A stretch of DNA of 64,000 nucleotides from the NCBI RefSeq assembly GCF_900465345.1, contig NZ_UEGO01000004.1, positions 124,001 to 188,000 of the forward strand. The letters run 5' to 3'. The position numbers and the translations under genes are program-made. This document shows positions 46,170 to 56,016 of the stretch, piece by piece. Source of the DNA: Asaia bogorensis (lineage in GTDB: Bacteria > Pseudomonadota > Alphaproteobacteria > Acetobacterales > Acetobacteraceae). Positions within the stretch are counted from its first letter, which is position 1. The number at the start of each line of letters is the position of its first letter. A model generated the notes under the pieces. That model did not search any database and was not told where the DNA came from. It was given only the letters and a program-made list of their open reading frames with translations.

Positions 46170-47051
46170 TCACTCCATCCGGCGGGGCGACCCGTCACAG
46201 CCTTGGCTCTTCTCCCAGGCAGCAAGCAACCCTTCGTGACTCTGCCCGATGACGGAGGCCAGATCACGGTCGTACAGACTGTCTTCAACGTCGGAAGAGA
46301 AGATTTCGACCGTGCAGGCACCGCGATAGCCGGCGTCATAGGTTGCCTGCATCAGCGCCCCAATCGGAATGGCCCCCTGACCGGGAATGAGACGGTCCAT
46401 ACCGGAACGGGGCGTGCGCCAGTCACTGGCCTGCACAACCAGGATTGCCGTGCCTGCCCGTCTGATTGCTCCGGCACAATCGGGCTGTTGCCAGATGTTC
46501 CAGTAATCCAGGCAGAGCCCACATGAGGGATGCCCAACGGCCTCTATAACGTCCAACGCCTGATCAATGGTCCAGATGGCCGTCTCGACATTGATCGAGA
46601 CGGGGTTGAGTGGCTCGATGGCGAGTTTGACTCCCAGATCGGCCGCGAGCGGAGCGAGGGTGCGCAGATGTTTTTGCGTCTCGTCCAGGCAGCGTTGCAT
46701 ATCGCCTTTGGGTGGTGCGCCGGTATTCATGACAAATGACGCACCCTCGGCATAGGGTGCGAGGCGCTTCAGACTCTCCGCAAAGGCCGCCACACGCGCC
46801 TGTGTCGCCTGCGGCTCAGGTGCCATCTGACTGCCGAAAAACGTGCGTATCGCCGGTTGCACAGCACTGATGGCAAGCCCGGCTGCCTTCGCCATTTCCA
46901 TTTGTCGGGGGGCGTTATCCGCATCGAGCTTGGCTTCGCAGATCTCGATCGCTTGAACGCCAAGGCGCGCATAAGTCTCGACATCCTGTTCGAATGACCA
47001 CGGCTGGGTGGTGAATTGATTCATGCCGAAGGCGAAAGGGAAAGGGCTCAT
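46170..47051 (-). CDS. Sugar phosphate isomerase/epimerase (IolE/hydroxypyruvate isomerase-like)
   Basis: The 293-residue TIM-barrel protein has candidate metal ligands in LAIEPLNP, CLDYWNIW, VQASDWRTP and TVEIFSSD, as expected for the xylose-isomerase-like group. Its N-terminus is FGMNQFTTQPWSFEQDVETYARLG. The substrate is unclear. The start overlaps the hydrolase stop (ATGA), so a hydrolase-plus-isomerase pathway for a sugar derivative or lactone is likely. Confidence 0.85.
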   Translation of the reverse strand: MSPFPFAFGMNQFTTQPWSFEQDVETYARLGVQAIEICEAKLDADNAPRQMEMAKAAGLAISAVQPAIRTFFGSQMAPEPQATQARVAAFAESLKRLAPYAEGASFVMNTGAPPKGDMQRCLDETQKHLRTLAPLAADLGVKLAIEPLNPVSINVETAIWTIDQALDVIEAVGHPSCGLCLDYWNIWQQPDCAGAIRRAGTAILVVQASDWRTPRSGMDRLIPGQGAIPIGALMQATYDAGYRGACTVEIFSSDVEDSLYDRDLASVIGQSHEGLLAAWEKSQGCDGSPRRME

Positions 47052-47899
47052 CGGTCGAGAAACTCCAGCACGGCCTGATTGAATTTCTCTGTTTCATCAA
47101 TGAAGAGCATATGAGAGCTGTTCTCGAAATGGAGCACGTCACAATTCGGCATGTTCTCCGCCACCCAGGCAGGGCCTTCGGGCACGAGTACGGCATCCTT
47201 GCGGGCGACCATCATCAGCGCAGGCAGATCGATATGGGGCAAAAGGTCGCGCCAGTCATGCACTGTGTGGTCCGCCATCATTGCGGCGCGCGCATGAGCA
47301 GGGCTTTTGGCCATTTCAGCCAGGAGCATGGTGCGCTCGTCATGCGACAAGCTGGTGGCCAGACAATCCGCAAGATTTTGCTGGTCAAACGCCTCTGGCG
47401 TCAGGGTCAGTTTCTGGATCGTTTCAGCCAGTCCGGCCTGATCGTAACAGGCGGCATGACCGTATTTCCATTCAGCGGAGAAATACTGACGCGGCGTTTG
47501 CTGCACAAAAATGGCGTTACGAAGATGCGCCTTGCCGAATAGCTCGAGATACGACCAGATGATCGGGCAGCCTATGGACCAGCCCAGAACCGTTACATCA
47601 TCAAGCTCAAGCTGCGCGATCAGGTCGCGCAGATCCGCTGCGAGGCGGGGGATACGGTAGGAGTGGTCCGGCTTGCCAGACTCGCCATGCCCGCGCAGGT
47701 CGAGTGTGATGACACGGGCTTTTTCAGCCAGTGCCGGAATATTGCGATGAAAGAACCGACCCGAAAATGTCCAGCCATGAATCATGATCAGCGGGCGCCC
47801 GCTGCCCTGTTCCTCATAATGAAGGGTCGTTCCGTCACTGGCAGTAATTTTGGGCAAAGGCCGTTTCTCCGGATGAGGCGGCATACAGAATACCGCCAT
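47048..47899 (-). CDS. Alpha/beta-fold hydrolase
   Basis: The 283-residue hydrolase has the oxyanion HGWTFSG (about 41), DLRGHGESGKP, the nucleophile elbow GWSIG (Ser108), an acid in ARKDAVLVPEG and the His in NSSHMLF. It resembles haloperoxidase/lactonase-type esterases. It couples to the TIM-barrel gene downstream through a four-base overlap. ATGs at 47899 and 47884 are both possible starts. Confidence 0.87.
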   Translation of the reverse strand: MAVFCMPPHPEKRPLPKITASDGTTLHYEEQGSGRPLIMIHGWTFSGRFFHRNIPALAEKARVITLDLRGHGESGKPDHSYRIPRLAADLRDLIAQLELDDVTVLGWSIGCPIIWSYLELFGKAHLRNAIFVQQTPRQYFSAEWKYGHAACYDQAGLAETIQKLTLTPEAFDQQNLADCLATSLSHDERTMLLAEMAKSPAHARAAMMADHTVHDWRDLLPHIDLPALMMVARKDAVLVPEGPAWVAENMPNCDVLHFENSSHMLFIDETEKFNQAVLEFLDR

Positions 47900-48032
47900 T
47901 GCTTCGAACTCACATGGCTGGGCAAGCGTCTGGAGACGGGATCAGGTTTCATGAAACGATCGTCACGCAACAGCACGAAAACCTGCACGTTCCCACGCGT
48001 TCTGATGGATCGCTCATCGAAGGAAAAACGTC

Positions 48033-48224
48033 ATGGCCCGTGGAAAGGGGCGCATTCCTCCCCGGCCAGACAAGGCAGATCTGCCTGAGAAAATATGCCC
48101 CATGTGCCACCGTCCTTTCTCTTGGCGCAAGAAATGGGCTCGTGACTGGGATCAGGTGCGTTATTGTTCGGAACGCTGCCGTCGCAATGACGGCAACGGG
48201 TCACCTGACATACGCCCTGAGTGA
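48033..48224 (+). CDS. DUF2256 zinc-ribbon-like small protein
   Basis: The 63-residue basic protein contains [20 protein letters not shown] and [10 protein letters not shown]. These are the two Cys pairs and the RPFxWRKKW motif of DUF2256, probably a zinc site. AAGGA precedes the ATG. The function of the family is unknown. The following 300 bases hold no gene. Confidence 0.9.
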   Translation: MARGKGRIPPRPDKADLPEKICPMCHRPFSWRKKWARDWDQVRYCSERCRRNDGNGSPDIRPE

Positions 48225-48530
48225 TGCCATTCCTGGACGTCAGTGCAACCGACTCGCTGTTTCTCGTCGACAGGGGTGTCAGATCCTAGGGCTGGATACC
48301 CAAACATCCAGAAAGCCAGGTTCATCCATCCGAAGGCATCGACTTGTGACGGGTAGTGCCAATGCGAGAGGTATGCGGGTGAAAACAGGATCCGAACGCA
48401 TATCGTGCGCGGCGGCCTCATCTTCCAGCGCTGTCCGGGGGGATTACTGCTCCCCTTTGCCCCGCAGTGTGGCCGAGCCAACCTGTATGGGACCTTTGTG
48501 CCGTGTCGGCGCTGACTGGTCTTTTGACAC

Positions 48531-48564
48531 AAAAAAACCCGCCCTCTTGCGAGAGCGGGTTTTT
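48531..48564 (-). terminator. Terminator of the rplM-rpsI operon
   Basis: ACCCGC and GCGGGT, with CTC/GAG inside, form a stem with one mismatch around the loop TTGC (48537-48560). A-rich and T-rich flanks make it able to act on both strands. It lies 55 bases past the rpsI stop. Confidence 0.88.
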
Positions 48565-48618
48565 CCGAAACATCCCGCATAAGCGGATCGATCCCTGCGG
48601 GGCCGAAGCCCCGAAGTA

Positions 48619-49104
48619 TCAGCGCTTCGAGAACTGGAACGAACGACGAGCCTTGGCGCGACCGTACTTCTTACGCTCGACGACGCGGCTGTCGCGGGTC
48701 AGGAAGCCTGCAACCTTCAGAATGCCACGCAGAGCGGGGTCATAATGGGTCAGGGCGCGCGAGATGCCGTGACGCACTGCACCAGCCTGGCCGGACAGAC
48801 CGCCGCCCTTGACCGTGCAATACACGTCGAACTGGTTGTAGCGATCCGTCAGCAGGAAGGGCTGCGTGATCAGCATGCGCAGAACCGGACGGGCGAAATA
48901 CGTCGTGACCGGACGGCCATTGACGATGATGTCACCCTTGCCCGGCTTGACCCATACGCGTGCCGTGGCGTCCTTACGACGACCCGTTGCATAGGAACGG
49001 CCCTGTGCATCGCGCTTGACTTCGTGAACCGGAGCAGCCTGCGTGGCAGGAGCGATACCGGCGAGGTCCTGAAGCGTACCTGTGCGCTCTTGAGTTTCAG
49101 ACAT
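48619..49104 (-). CDS. rpsI: 30S ribosomal protein S9
   Basis: The 161-residue protein has the S9 signature [19 protein letters not shown], an early [15 protein letters not shown] and the invariant C-terminal ...FQFSKR, which reaches the ribosomal P site. The first 30 residues are an alphaproteobacterial-type extension. It follows rplM with a five-base gap, the universal L13-S9 order. Confidence 0.98.
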   Translation of the reverse strand: MSETQERTGTLQDLAGIAPATQAAPVHEVKRDAQGRSYATGRRKDATARVWVKPGKGDIIVNGRPVTTYFARPVLRMLITQPFLLTDRYNQFDVYCTVKGGGLSGQAGAVRHGISRALTHYDPALRGILKVAGFLTRDSRVVERKKYGRAKARRSFQFSKR

Positions 49105-49109
49105 ATCTC

Positions 49110-49586
49110 TCAGGCCTCGATCACATTGAGGGTGTTCTTGCGGTTCATGGACGCAACATCCAGCTTGACCGGCTGCTGGCCTTCATGCGGGTGCTTGTCA
49201 CCGGCATAGACATACAGATGCTTCATCTGGGCGCGCTGCAGCGGGCCGCGCGTGATCATACGCTCGACTGCCTTCTCGATCACGCTGCCGGGGTTCTTGC
49301 CCTCGAGACGCTGCGTGATGGTGCGCTCCTTGATGCCACCGGGATGACCCGTGTGGTAGTGGAACAGCTTCTGGCCCACCTTGTTGCCGGTCAGGACGAT
49401 CTTCTCGGCGTTGATCACGACGATGTTGTCGCCGCAATCGACATGCGGGGTGTACTGGGGCTTGTGCTTGCCGCGCAGGCGGGTCGCGATGATGGTGGCG
49501 AGGCGGCCAAGAACGAGCCCTTCGGCGTCGATCAGGGTCCAGCCTTTCGTCACCTCTGCAGGCTTCAACGAAAGTGTGGTCTTCAT
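49110..49586 (-). CDS. rplM: 50S ribosomal protein L13
   Basis: The 158-residue protein begins [20 protein letters not shown]. It carries [25 protein letters not shown], the family signature around [17 protein letters not shown], and the [20 protein letters not shown] segment. The ATG at 49586 gives the canonical start; the open frame to 49646 is non-coding. It leads the rplM-rpsI operon. Confidence 0.98.
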
Positions 49587-49820
49587 GATTCTGACTGATC
49601 CAGCAACATGTGTTGGTATTGGGGGCGCCTTATGAGGCGCGCCCACTCGCAGGTCAAGCTTTTTCGACTCTGGCTACCACACCGAAAATGGCCGTTTTCC
49701 GCCATTTTTCGCATAACGGTATCATGATACCGCATGAAAAATGCCTGAGATTGTCCCTGTTGCAAAGCCGGACTAACATGCAGCCAGTCGATTGAGGCCG
49801 TTTCAAGAGGATGATCTGAC

Positions 49821-51242
49821 GTGAAAAGACCCTTGCTTGCCGCAGGCCTGTGCCTTGTTGTCATCGGTCTGGGTGCTATCGGGGTACGCCACGAATCCAA
49901 GGCTGAGTTGCAACGCGCCCTTGCCAGCCTGCGTGCCAACCTGCCGCCCGACTCACGTTTCGAATATGATCAGGCCTATCCGCGCTTTCTCGCACGCGGT
50001 GCCGGTTTCGAGAATGCCCGCTTCATCCGCGGTGATATTGTCCTCGCGGCAAGACATCTCACCATCAACAACCCCACCGGTTATCTTGCAACGGGGCTTA
50101 GCTTTTCACAGATCCATGCTGATCATGTGACGGTTCAGGGGCCTGTGAGCGGTACCATTGGCGAAGTGACGCTCAAGAAGCTCCTGCTACCGCCCTTCAG
50201 CCGCGAGAAACGCGATATCGTCACCCTGCCGCCGGCCTCGCAGATTCATTTTCGTCATGGTCAGATCCATGACATCGCCCTGACCGCATCGAGCGGTTGC
50301 ACGCTCACGATGGGCTACGCCTCTCTCGATAATTACGGACATGATGATGGCAATGCCGGAAGCCTTCATGAAGGTCATGTGCTTTGCGCAAAAGACAGCC
50401 TGGTGGCTGGCCTGTTGTCCCGTAGCACTCACCAGGCAACCGCACCTGTCAGCCTCGATATTACCGACATGCATGAGAGCGGCATACGCTACGCCCGTTA
50501 TGTCGGTTGGGCGGAGCAATTCAGGGGTGGCACCCTGCCGGCTCACGTCGCGCTTTTGTCCGATGCGCTGGAAACCCCTGCAAGAACCGAAACCAAGGGT
50601 CTGTCCTTCTCATTCCTCAACCTGCAACTGACATCGGAGACCAGCGACATGCGCCGCGGGAGAGAAGGCGAGACGATCGAAACACGGGGAGAGACGCGTA
50701 ATTCCTCTCTCAAGATCAGCCCTGCGTCTCCCCTCTCCCTTGTCCTGCCCCCGGTCATCCACATCAACACGGTCAACCAGACCATGTCCTTCAACACGAC
50801 CACGCGTGCGGGAATGATCGATCTGACGGCCACCACCCCGAAATCCTTCACGGTCAATGCCCGGCTCGCCATGAACAATCTCGAGAATTACGATGCGGAG
50901 CATCTGCCCGCCCTGGTCTCGACCGATCTGACCTACACGGATGAGGGGGGCAATCTCGATGCGCTCCTGACGCGCATCGCCGCCCAGCGCAACATGACCC
51001 TTGAGGATCTCAAACCGACGCTCCTCATGTCACTGGCCTTCGTCGTACAGAAGGTCCCGGGGCTGAGTGCGGTCCCCGAATTCGTGCAGTCCCCTACAGG
51101 GAAAAGCCTGACGCTCTCCTTCCGACCGCCAGTACCCCTCGATAATTCCAGCATGATCAGAATGATCAAGCCGCTATCGCAGGATCCTGCCATGGCACGG
51201 GCCTGGTCATCACCGCCCGTCCTTTCCACGACGCTGCACTGA
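49821..51242 (+). CDS. Exported or membrane-anchored uncharacterised protein, DUF945-like pattern
   Basis: The 473-residue protein has an N-terminal hydrophobic anchor (residues 4-22), followed by beta-rich sequence with repeated IHxNTxNxTMxF-like and FxxLNLQLTSE-like strands. A helical part TRIAAQRNMTLEDLKPTLLMSLAFVV stands near residue 395. This recalls DUF945/YdgA-type periplasmic proteins, but I am not sure. The start is GTG at 49821 after AGAGGATG. Its stop is two bases before the next gene. Confidence 0.7.
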   Translation: MKRPLLAAGLCLVVIGLGAIGVRHESKAELQRALASLRANLPPDSRFEYDQAYPRFLARGAGFENARFIRGDIVLAARHLTINNPTGYLATGLSFSQIHADHVTVQGPVSGTIGEVTLKKLLLPPFSREKRDIVTLPPASQIHFRHGQIHDIALTASSGCTLTMGYASLDNYGHDDGNAGSLHEGHVLCAKDSLVAGLLSRSTHQATAPVSLDITDMHESGIRYARYVGWAEQFRGGTLPAHVALLSDALETPARTETKGLSFSFLNLQLTSETSDMRRGREGETIETRGETRNSSLKISPASPLSLVLPPVIHINTVNQTMSFNTTTRAGMIDLTATTPKSFTVNARLAMNNLENYDAEHLPALVSTDLTYTDEGGNLDALLTRIAAQRNMTLEDLKPTLLMSLAFVVQKVPGLSAVPEFVQSPTGKSLTLSFRPPVPLDNSSMIRMIKPLSQDPAMARAWSSPPVLSTTLH

Positions 51243-51244
51243 AC

Positions 51245-52144
51245 ATGGCATCACCCATCCATCTGATCGGGGCCAGTGGTCGCTCCGGCTCCGCCATCGC
51301 CCGGGCGCTTGCCGCGCAGGGCGACACGGTGATTGCCGTCGTACGGTCCCCGGAAAAACTCGAAAGCGCCCAACGCCGTACGGCGCGCATGGCCGATCTG
51401 AACGACGCCTCCGCCCTTGCCAAGGCTCTTGACGGGGCTGTGCGGATCGTCTCGACTGCCCATGCCCGCTTCATTCCTGCCATTCTTGCCGCCGCACCGG
51501 CCACTGCCAGCCTGATTGCCCTTGGCAGCACACGAAAATTTACGCGCTGGCCGGACGCGCATGGCAATGGGGTACTGGCTGGGGAATCTGCCCTGCTGGC
51601 CTCAGGGCGCAAAGGCATGATCCTGCATCCGACCATGATCTATGGTGCGCAGGGTGAGGACAATGTGCAGCGCCTGGCCAGCCTGCTGAAGCGCCTGCCC
51701 GTTATTCCGTTGCCCAATGGCGGGCGCTCTCTGGTGCAGCCTATCTATCAGGATGACGTGACACGCGCGGTTCTTGCCGCGCTGGAACTGGCCGAAACCG
51801 GCAGGCTGGCCGGCCCTGAATCGCTCGTCATTGCCGGCCCCAAGGCCGTCACCTACCGACAATTCATCGAGGCGATCCTCAAGGCGGCCGGTCTGGGGCG
51901 TCGGCTCTTTCTGCCCCTGCCCGGCCCCTTGCTCGAGGCCCTTGCCCCCCTCGCGGCGAAGCTGCCCGGCTTTCCCACTATAGGGCGCGCCGAGATACGA
52001 CGCCTGCTCGAGGACAAGGCTTTTCCCGTCCAGCCCATGCAGGACCGGCTGGGAATGACGCCAGTTCCGCTCGAGGTCGGGCTGTCCCGTCTCTTCTCCC
52101 CGGCCTCCGAACAGGCCCCCCTCTCCTCTGGAATGCGCCCATGA
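51245..52144 (+). CDS. NAD(P)-binding NmrA/atypical-SDR-like protein
   Basis: The 299-residue protein has a Rossmann start IHLIGASGRSGSAIARAL, followed by VVRSPEKLESA and LIALGSTR. A YxxxK motif is not seen in the usual place. A later part with HPTMIYGAQG and VQPIYQDDVTRAVL resembles the NDUFA9/NmrA-type atypical SDRs, which often act as redox sensors or electron-chain assembly proteins. It sits in a run of close-packed genes leading to sugar-nucleotide synthesis. Confidence 0.8.
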   Translation: MASPIHLIGASGRSGSAIARALAAQGDTVIAVVRSPEKLESAQRRTARMADLNDASALAKALDGAVRIVSTAHARFIPAILAAAPATASLIALGSTRKFTRWPDAHGNGVLAGESALLASGRKGMILHPTMIYGAQGEDNVQRLASLLKRLPVIPLPNGGRSLVQPIYQDDVTRAVLAALELAETGRLAGPESLVIAGPKAVTYRQFIEAILKAAGLGRRLFLPLPGPLLEALAPLAAKLPGFPTIGRAEIRRLLEDKAFPVQPMQDRLGMTPVPLEVGLSRLFSPASEQAPLSSGMRP

Positions 52145-52644
52145 CCCGCTCAATGCCCCAACCCCGCGCCCTGAAAAGCCTGTCCCGCCTAGGCTGCCTG
52201 ATGCTGGCGATGGTGTCATGCACCACACTGGCGGGCTGCACCGACCCGACAGGGCCGGTTTTCGGTGACTGGTACGGATTCAACCCCCTCCCCACGCCGC
52301 AGGGCAATATCTCGATCGAGCTGGTTCTGGATGGCGCCCCAACCGCGACATCGGGCCGCTATCGTCTGCATCGCCAGTCATTCTGGGCAGAAGACATGAT
52401 GTTCAACCGGGCTGATACGCTTGATGGCACATGGACGCTCAGGGAATATACGGTGGACGGCAAGATCTGGCGCAATGTCTTCCTCAAGGGGCCAGAGCTG
52501 CACATCTCACACTACGTGCTGTTGCCCAATGGCTACCTTACCCCTGCGACCGACCAGAACACACCGGATATGGGCGAAGGGGGATGGAAATGCTGCCGTC
52601 TGGCACCCCGCGCGCGCAATAGCTTCGGCTATGGGCGCGTCTAG
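52141..52644 (+). CDS. Small putative lipoprotein
   Basis: The 167-residue protein has a lipoprotein signal with lipobox TLAGC (about residue 33). The mature part is beta-rich: ISIELVLDG, SGRYRLHRQ, DTLDGTWTLREYTVDGK and ISHYVLLPNGYL. This suggests a small lipocalin-like or META-like barrel. No family is recognised with certainty. The start overlaps the previous stop by four bases. Confidence 0.75.
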   Translation: MTRSMPQPRALKSLSRLGCLMLAMVSCTTLAGCTDPTGPVFGDWYGFNPLPTPQGNISIELVLDGAPTATSGRYRLHRQSFWAEDMMFNRADTLDGTWTLREYTVDGKIWRNVFLKGPELHISHYVLLPNGYLTPATDQNTPDMGEGGWKCCRLAPRARNSFGYGRV

Positions 52645-52676
52645 AACCACACCCTAACGACAGGAGTAGCACGCCC

Positions 52677-54173
52677 ATGGCTGACGCCTTCACAATCGGC
52701 ACCTGGATGACCCGCTCGGGCGTCGGTTTCGGCACGAGCGGTGCACGTGGCCTTGTCTCGGCCATGCGCGATGACGTGTGTTTTGCCTATGTGCTCGGAT
52801 ATCTGCAGCATCTCGGCACACTGGGCGAGTTTATGCCCGGCTGCCATGTTGCTCTGGCGGGCGATCTGCGTCCCAGCACGCCGCGCATCCTTTCCGCATG
52901 CGCGGCCGCCATTGAGCATGCAGGCGGTGTGCCGGTCTTTTGCGGCTATGTGCCAACCCCTGCTCTCTGCCTTCATGCCTATACACGCGGCATACCGTCC
53001 TTGATGGTGACAGGCAGCCATATTCCCGCTGATCGCAACGGTATAAAATTCAACCGGGCACGAGGGGAATTTCTGAAAGAAGACGAGCCCGGCATGCGGG
53101 AGCAAATCGTTGCGCTCCCTGCCGGACTTTTCGACGATCATGGTGCCCTCGTCCAGGGTTTCGCGTTACCGGATCCCATTGATGTTCTGACGCCTTATAT
53201 CACCCGATATCGCTATTTTTTCGGGGCCGATGCGCTGCGGGGCCTTCGCCTTGGCGTTTATCAGCATTCCGCGGTGGGGAGAGATTGCCTGGTCAGTGTG
53301 TGCGAAGCACTTGGCGCCAGGGTGACGCCGCTGGCCCGGTCAGAGACATTCATGCCGGTCGACACCGAAGCGGTTCGCCCCGAGGACGTGGCTCTGGCCA
53401 GCACCTGGGCAGCGACAGGGGCTTACGATGCCCTTTTGACGACAGACGGCGATTCCGACCGACCCCTCATTGCGGATCGACAGGGTCAGTGGCTTCGTGG
53501 CGATATCCTCGGCATTCTCGCCGCCCGTTATCTCGGGGCACAAGCCGTCGCCACCCCCATCAACAGCAATACCGCCCTTGAAAAAGCCGGGTTTGCTCAC
53601 GCGATTTACCGCACACGCATTGGCTCACCCTATGTGGTTGCTGCCATGACCCAAGCCGCGCAATCGGGGCTGGCGCCGTCGGTGGGCTATGAGGCCAATG
53701 GAGGGTTCCTCCTTGCCACACCGGTCATGCGCCCTACGGCCATAGCTCCCGGCAGTGCGTTTGCCGCTCTGCCAACACGTGATGCGATTCTCCCGATGCT
53801 CTGCGCCCTCATGGCTGCGCGCGACCACGGGGATGATCTTGCGGCTCTGGTCGCGACGTTGCCTCAGCGCTACACGTTGAGCGACCGGATCACACCACTG
53901 GCAACCGATCGCAGCCTTGAGGCCATCGCGGCCCTGCGCGACTCACTGGCCACCCAACGGCATCTGCCCGCCTTCGCGGCTCTTTGTGGTGACATCGCTC
54001 ATATCGATGAAACGGATGGCCTACGCCTGACCTTCGTGTCGCAGGATGTCGTGCATTTCCGTCCCTCGGGCAATGCGCCTGAACTACGGCTCTATGCCGA
54101 GGCAGCCACCCAGACACAGGCCCATCTTCTTCTCGCAACCGCTCTCACGCTTGCCACCTCTTGGCGCGATTGA
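52677..54173 (+). CDS. Phosphohexomutase (phosphomannomutase type)
   Basis: The 498-residue enzyme of the alpha-D-phosphohexomutase superfamily has the phosphoserine motif VTGSHIPADRNGIKF (Ser114), the metal loop TTDGDSDRP, the sugar loop GYEANGG and the phosphate loop RPSGNAPELRLYAEA. The motif TGSHIP deviates from the usual TASHNP, and the sugar loop has YEANGG where GExSG is common. It probably interconverts mannose 6- and 1-phosphate for the guanylyltransferase encoded next. AGGAG precedes the ATG by ten bases. Confidence 0.88.
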   Translation: MADAFTIGTWMTRSGVGFGTSGARGLVSAMRDDVCFAYVLGYLQHLGTLGEFMPGCHVALAGDLRPSTPRILSACAAAIEHAGGVPVFCGYVPTPALCLHAYTRGIPSLMVTGSHIPADRNGIKFNRARGEFLKEDEPGMREQIVALPAGLFDDHGALVQGFALPDPIDVLTPYITRYRYFFGADALRGLRLGVYQHSAVGRDCLVSVCEALGARVTPLARSETFMPVDTEAVRPEDVALASTWAATGAYDALLTTDGDSDRPLIADRQGQWLRGDILGILAARYLGAQAVATPINSNTALEKAGFAHAIYRTRIGSPYVVAAMTQAAQSGLAPSVGYEANGGFLLATPVMRPTAIAPGSAFAALPTRDAILPMLCALMAARDHGDDLAALVATLPQRYTLSDRITPLATDRSLEAIAALRDSLATQRHLPAFAALCGDIAHIDETDGLRLTFVSQDVVHFRPSGNAPELRLYAEAATQTQAHLLLATALTLATSWRD

Positions 54174-54296
54174 CCATTAGGGATTAGGGTCGGTGCAACA
54201 GACAGCCCGCAAAGCTCTGGAAATCGTGCATCAGAATGTCGCCCGGGCGGGCCCGCCGTAGCTCAGTCTCCGGAGCAATTTAAACTGGATCGAGTC

Positions 54297-55739
54297 TTGC
54301 CTTCTTCATCTCTGACGACCCCTCATCGCATTGTTCCTGTTATCCTCTCCGGTGGCTCGGGGAGTCGCCTCTGGCCGGTGTCCCGCAGCAGCTTCCCCAA
54401 ACAGTTCTGGCCGCTCCTTACAGACAAGACCCTGCTGCAGGAAACTGCCCTGCGCGGCGTGGCTGCCGGGCTGGAAGCGCCTATTGTGGTGTGCAACGAG
54501 TCACATCGCTTCATCATCGCCGAACAGTTGCGGGCGATTGGCATTGATAACGCCAGGATCGTGCTCGAGCCCTCGACGCGAAATTCGGCCCCGGCCATTG
54601 CGGCGGCAGCTTTTCTCGTTGCCGAGCACACGCCAGACGCCATTCTCTGGGTCATGGCCGCGGATGCCGCCATCACAGATATGGACGCCCTATTCTCGAC
54701 ACTGGCCATCGCCGCAGAGACCGCAGAAAAGGGCTATGTCACGATATTTGGCGTCGAACCGACCAAACCCGAAACCGGCTATGGCTATATCGAACGCGGT
54801 GATGCCCTGGCAGACGTATCGGGCGCCTTCAGTGTCGCGCGTTTCATGGAAAAACCCGATCTGGCAACAGCGACACGGCTCGTTCAGGATCAGCGCTATT
54901 CATGGAACTCAGGCATGTTCGTTGCACGTGCCGATATCCTTCTGCGCGAAATCAGCACCTTCGAACCTGATATCTACGCCCATGTCGAAGAGGCTGTCGC
55001 AGGCCGTAAATCCGATCTCGACTTCGAACGCCTCGACTCTGAAGCATTCAACCGCTCGCCCGATATCTCCATCGATTACGCGGTCGCTGAACGCACCTCT
55101 CATGCCGCCGTCGTGCCGGCACGTTTTGGCTGGTCTGATATCGGCAGCTGGGATGCCCTGTGGGAAATCAGCCCCAAGGACGACGATGGCAATGTGACAT
55201 CAGGCGATGTGTTCCTGGACGGCACACGCAATTGCTACGTCCGCTCGGATGGGCCGGTGACAACGGTTATGGGGCTGGATGATCTTGTTGTGGTCGTGAC
55301 AGAAGACGCCGTAATGGTGTCGCATCGGGACCGGGCGCAGGATGTCAAGAAAATGGTCGCCCGTCTGAGCGAGGCAGGCCGTGCCGAAGCCCTGTCGCAT
55401 AACCGGATGTACCGCCCCTGGGGCTTTTATGAAAGTCTGATCCAGGGCGACCGTTTTCAGGTGAAGCGGATCCATGTCGATCCCGGTCATACCCTCTCCC
55501 TGCAAAAGCACTTTCATCGTGCCGAACACTGGGTGGTGGTTGCCGGTACAGCCGTCGTCACACGCGACAGCGATGAGATTATGGTGAGGGAAAACGAGAG
55601 CATCTATCTGCCACTTGGATGCACCCATCGTCTCGCCAATCCGGGCCGGATCCCGCTGACACTGATCGAAGTGCAGTCCGGGCCTTATCTGGGTGAGGAC
55701 GATATCGTTCGTCTTGAGGATGTGTACGCGCGCGCCTGA
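54297..55739 (+). CDS. Bifunctional mannose-1-phosphate guanylyltransferase/mannose-6-phosphate isomerase
   Basis: The 480-residue protein has the nucleotidyltransferase motif ILSGGSGSRLWPVSRSSFPKQF (from about 16), FGVEPTKPETGYGYIE, WNSGMF and PARFGWSDIGSWD. A C-terminal cupin (residues about 370-475) has RPWGFYESL, HFHRAEHWVVV and PLGCTHRLANPG. This is the AlgA/ManC/CpsB two-domain type that yields GDP-mannose. No ATG is available; a TTG at 54297 gives the full start after a GGATCGAG site. With the mutase upstream it supplies surface polysaccharide. Confidence 0.92.
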   Translation: MPSSSLTTPHRIVPVILSGGSGSRLWPVSRSSFPKQFWPLLTDKTLLQETALRGVAAGLEAPIVVCNESHRFIIAEQLRAIGIDNARIVLEPSTRNSAPAIAAAAFLVAEHTPDAILWVMAADAAITDMDALFSTLAIAAETAEKGYVTIFGVEPTKPETGYGYIERGDALADVSGAFSVARFMEKPDLATATRLVQDQRYSWNSGMFVARADILLREISTFEPDIYAHVEEAVAGRKSDLDFERLDSEAFNRSPDISIDYAVAERTSHAAVVPARFGWSDIGSWDALWEISPKDDDGNVTSGDVFLDGTRNCYVRSDGPVTTVMGLDDLVVVVTEDAVMVSHRDRAQDVKKMVARLSEAGRAEALSHNRMYRPWGFYESLIQGDRFQVKRIHVDPGHTLSLQKHFHRAEHWVVVAGTAVVTRDSDEIMVRENESIYLPLGCTHRLANPGRIPLTLIEVQSGPYLGEDDIVRLEDVYARA

Positions 55740-55939
55740 TCCGCAAAACCAGCCTGGCATGCGCCATTGTGTGCCAGGTCATCTGAAAGAGCCGAGATTC
55801 AGGTGCGGTGACTGGCTCGCCATTTGGCGTGCTGCCGAATAGTCCAGCAAACTACGTGGAAGCATCGTAGCGCAGGGCGCATACATGAGACACGCGAGCA
55901 CTCACGGTGCTACTAAAGATCATATTTTGTGGAAAATGC

Positions 55940-56016
55940 TGGGGCGAATGACGGGACTCGAACCCGCGACCACCGGTACCACAAACCGGCGCTCTACCAA
56001 CTGAGCTACATCCGCC
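55940..56016 (-). tRNA. tRNA-His (GTG)
   Basis: Read on the minus strand, the acceptor GCGGATG pairs with CATTCGC. An encoded G at position -1 faces discriminator C73, the hallmark of tRNA-His, and CCA is encoded. The D-arm is GCTCAGTTGGTAGAGC, the anticodon arm CCGGT-TTGTGGT-ACCGG with GTG, and the T-arm GGTTCGAGTCC. An additional tRNA-like stretch is not present. Confidence 0.96.

Noticed and set aside
54249-54269. Stretch GCCGTAGCTCAG resembling the start of a tRNA
   Set aside because: No anticodon arm, T-arm or CCA follows; only the D-arm-like letters match.
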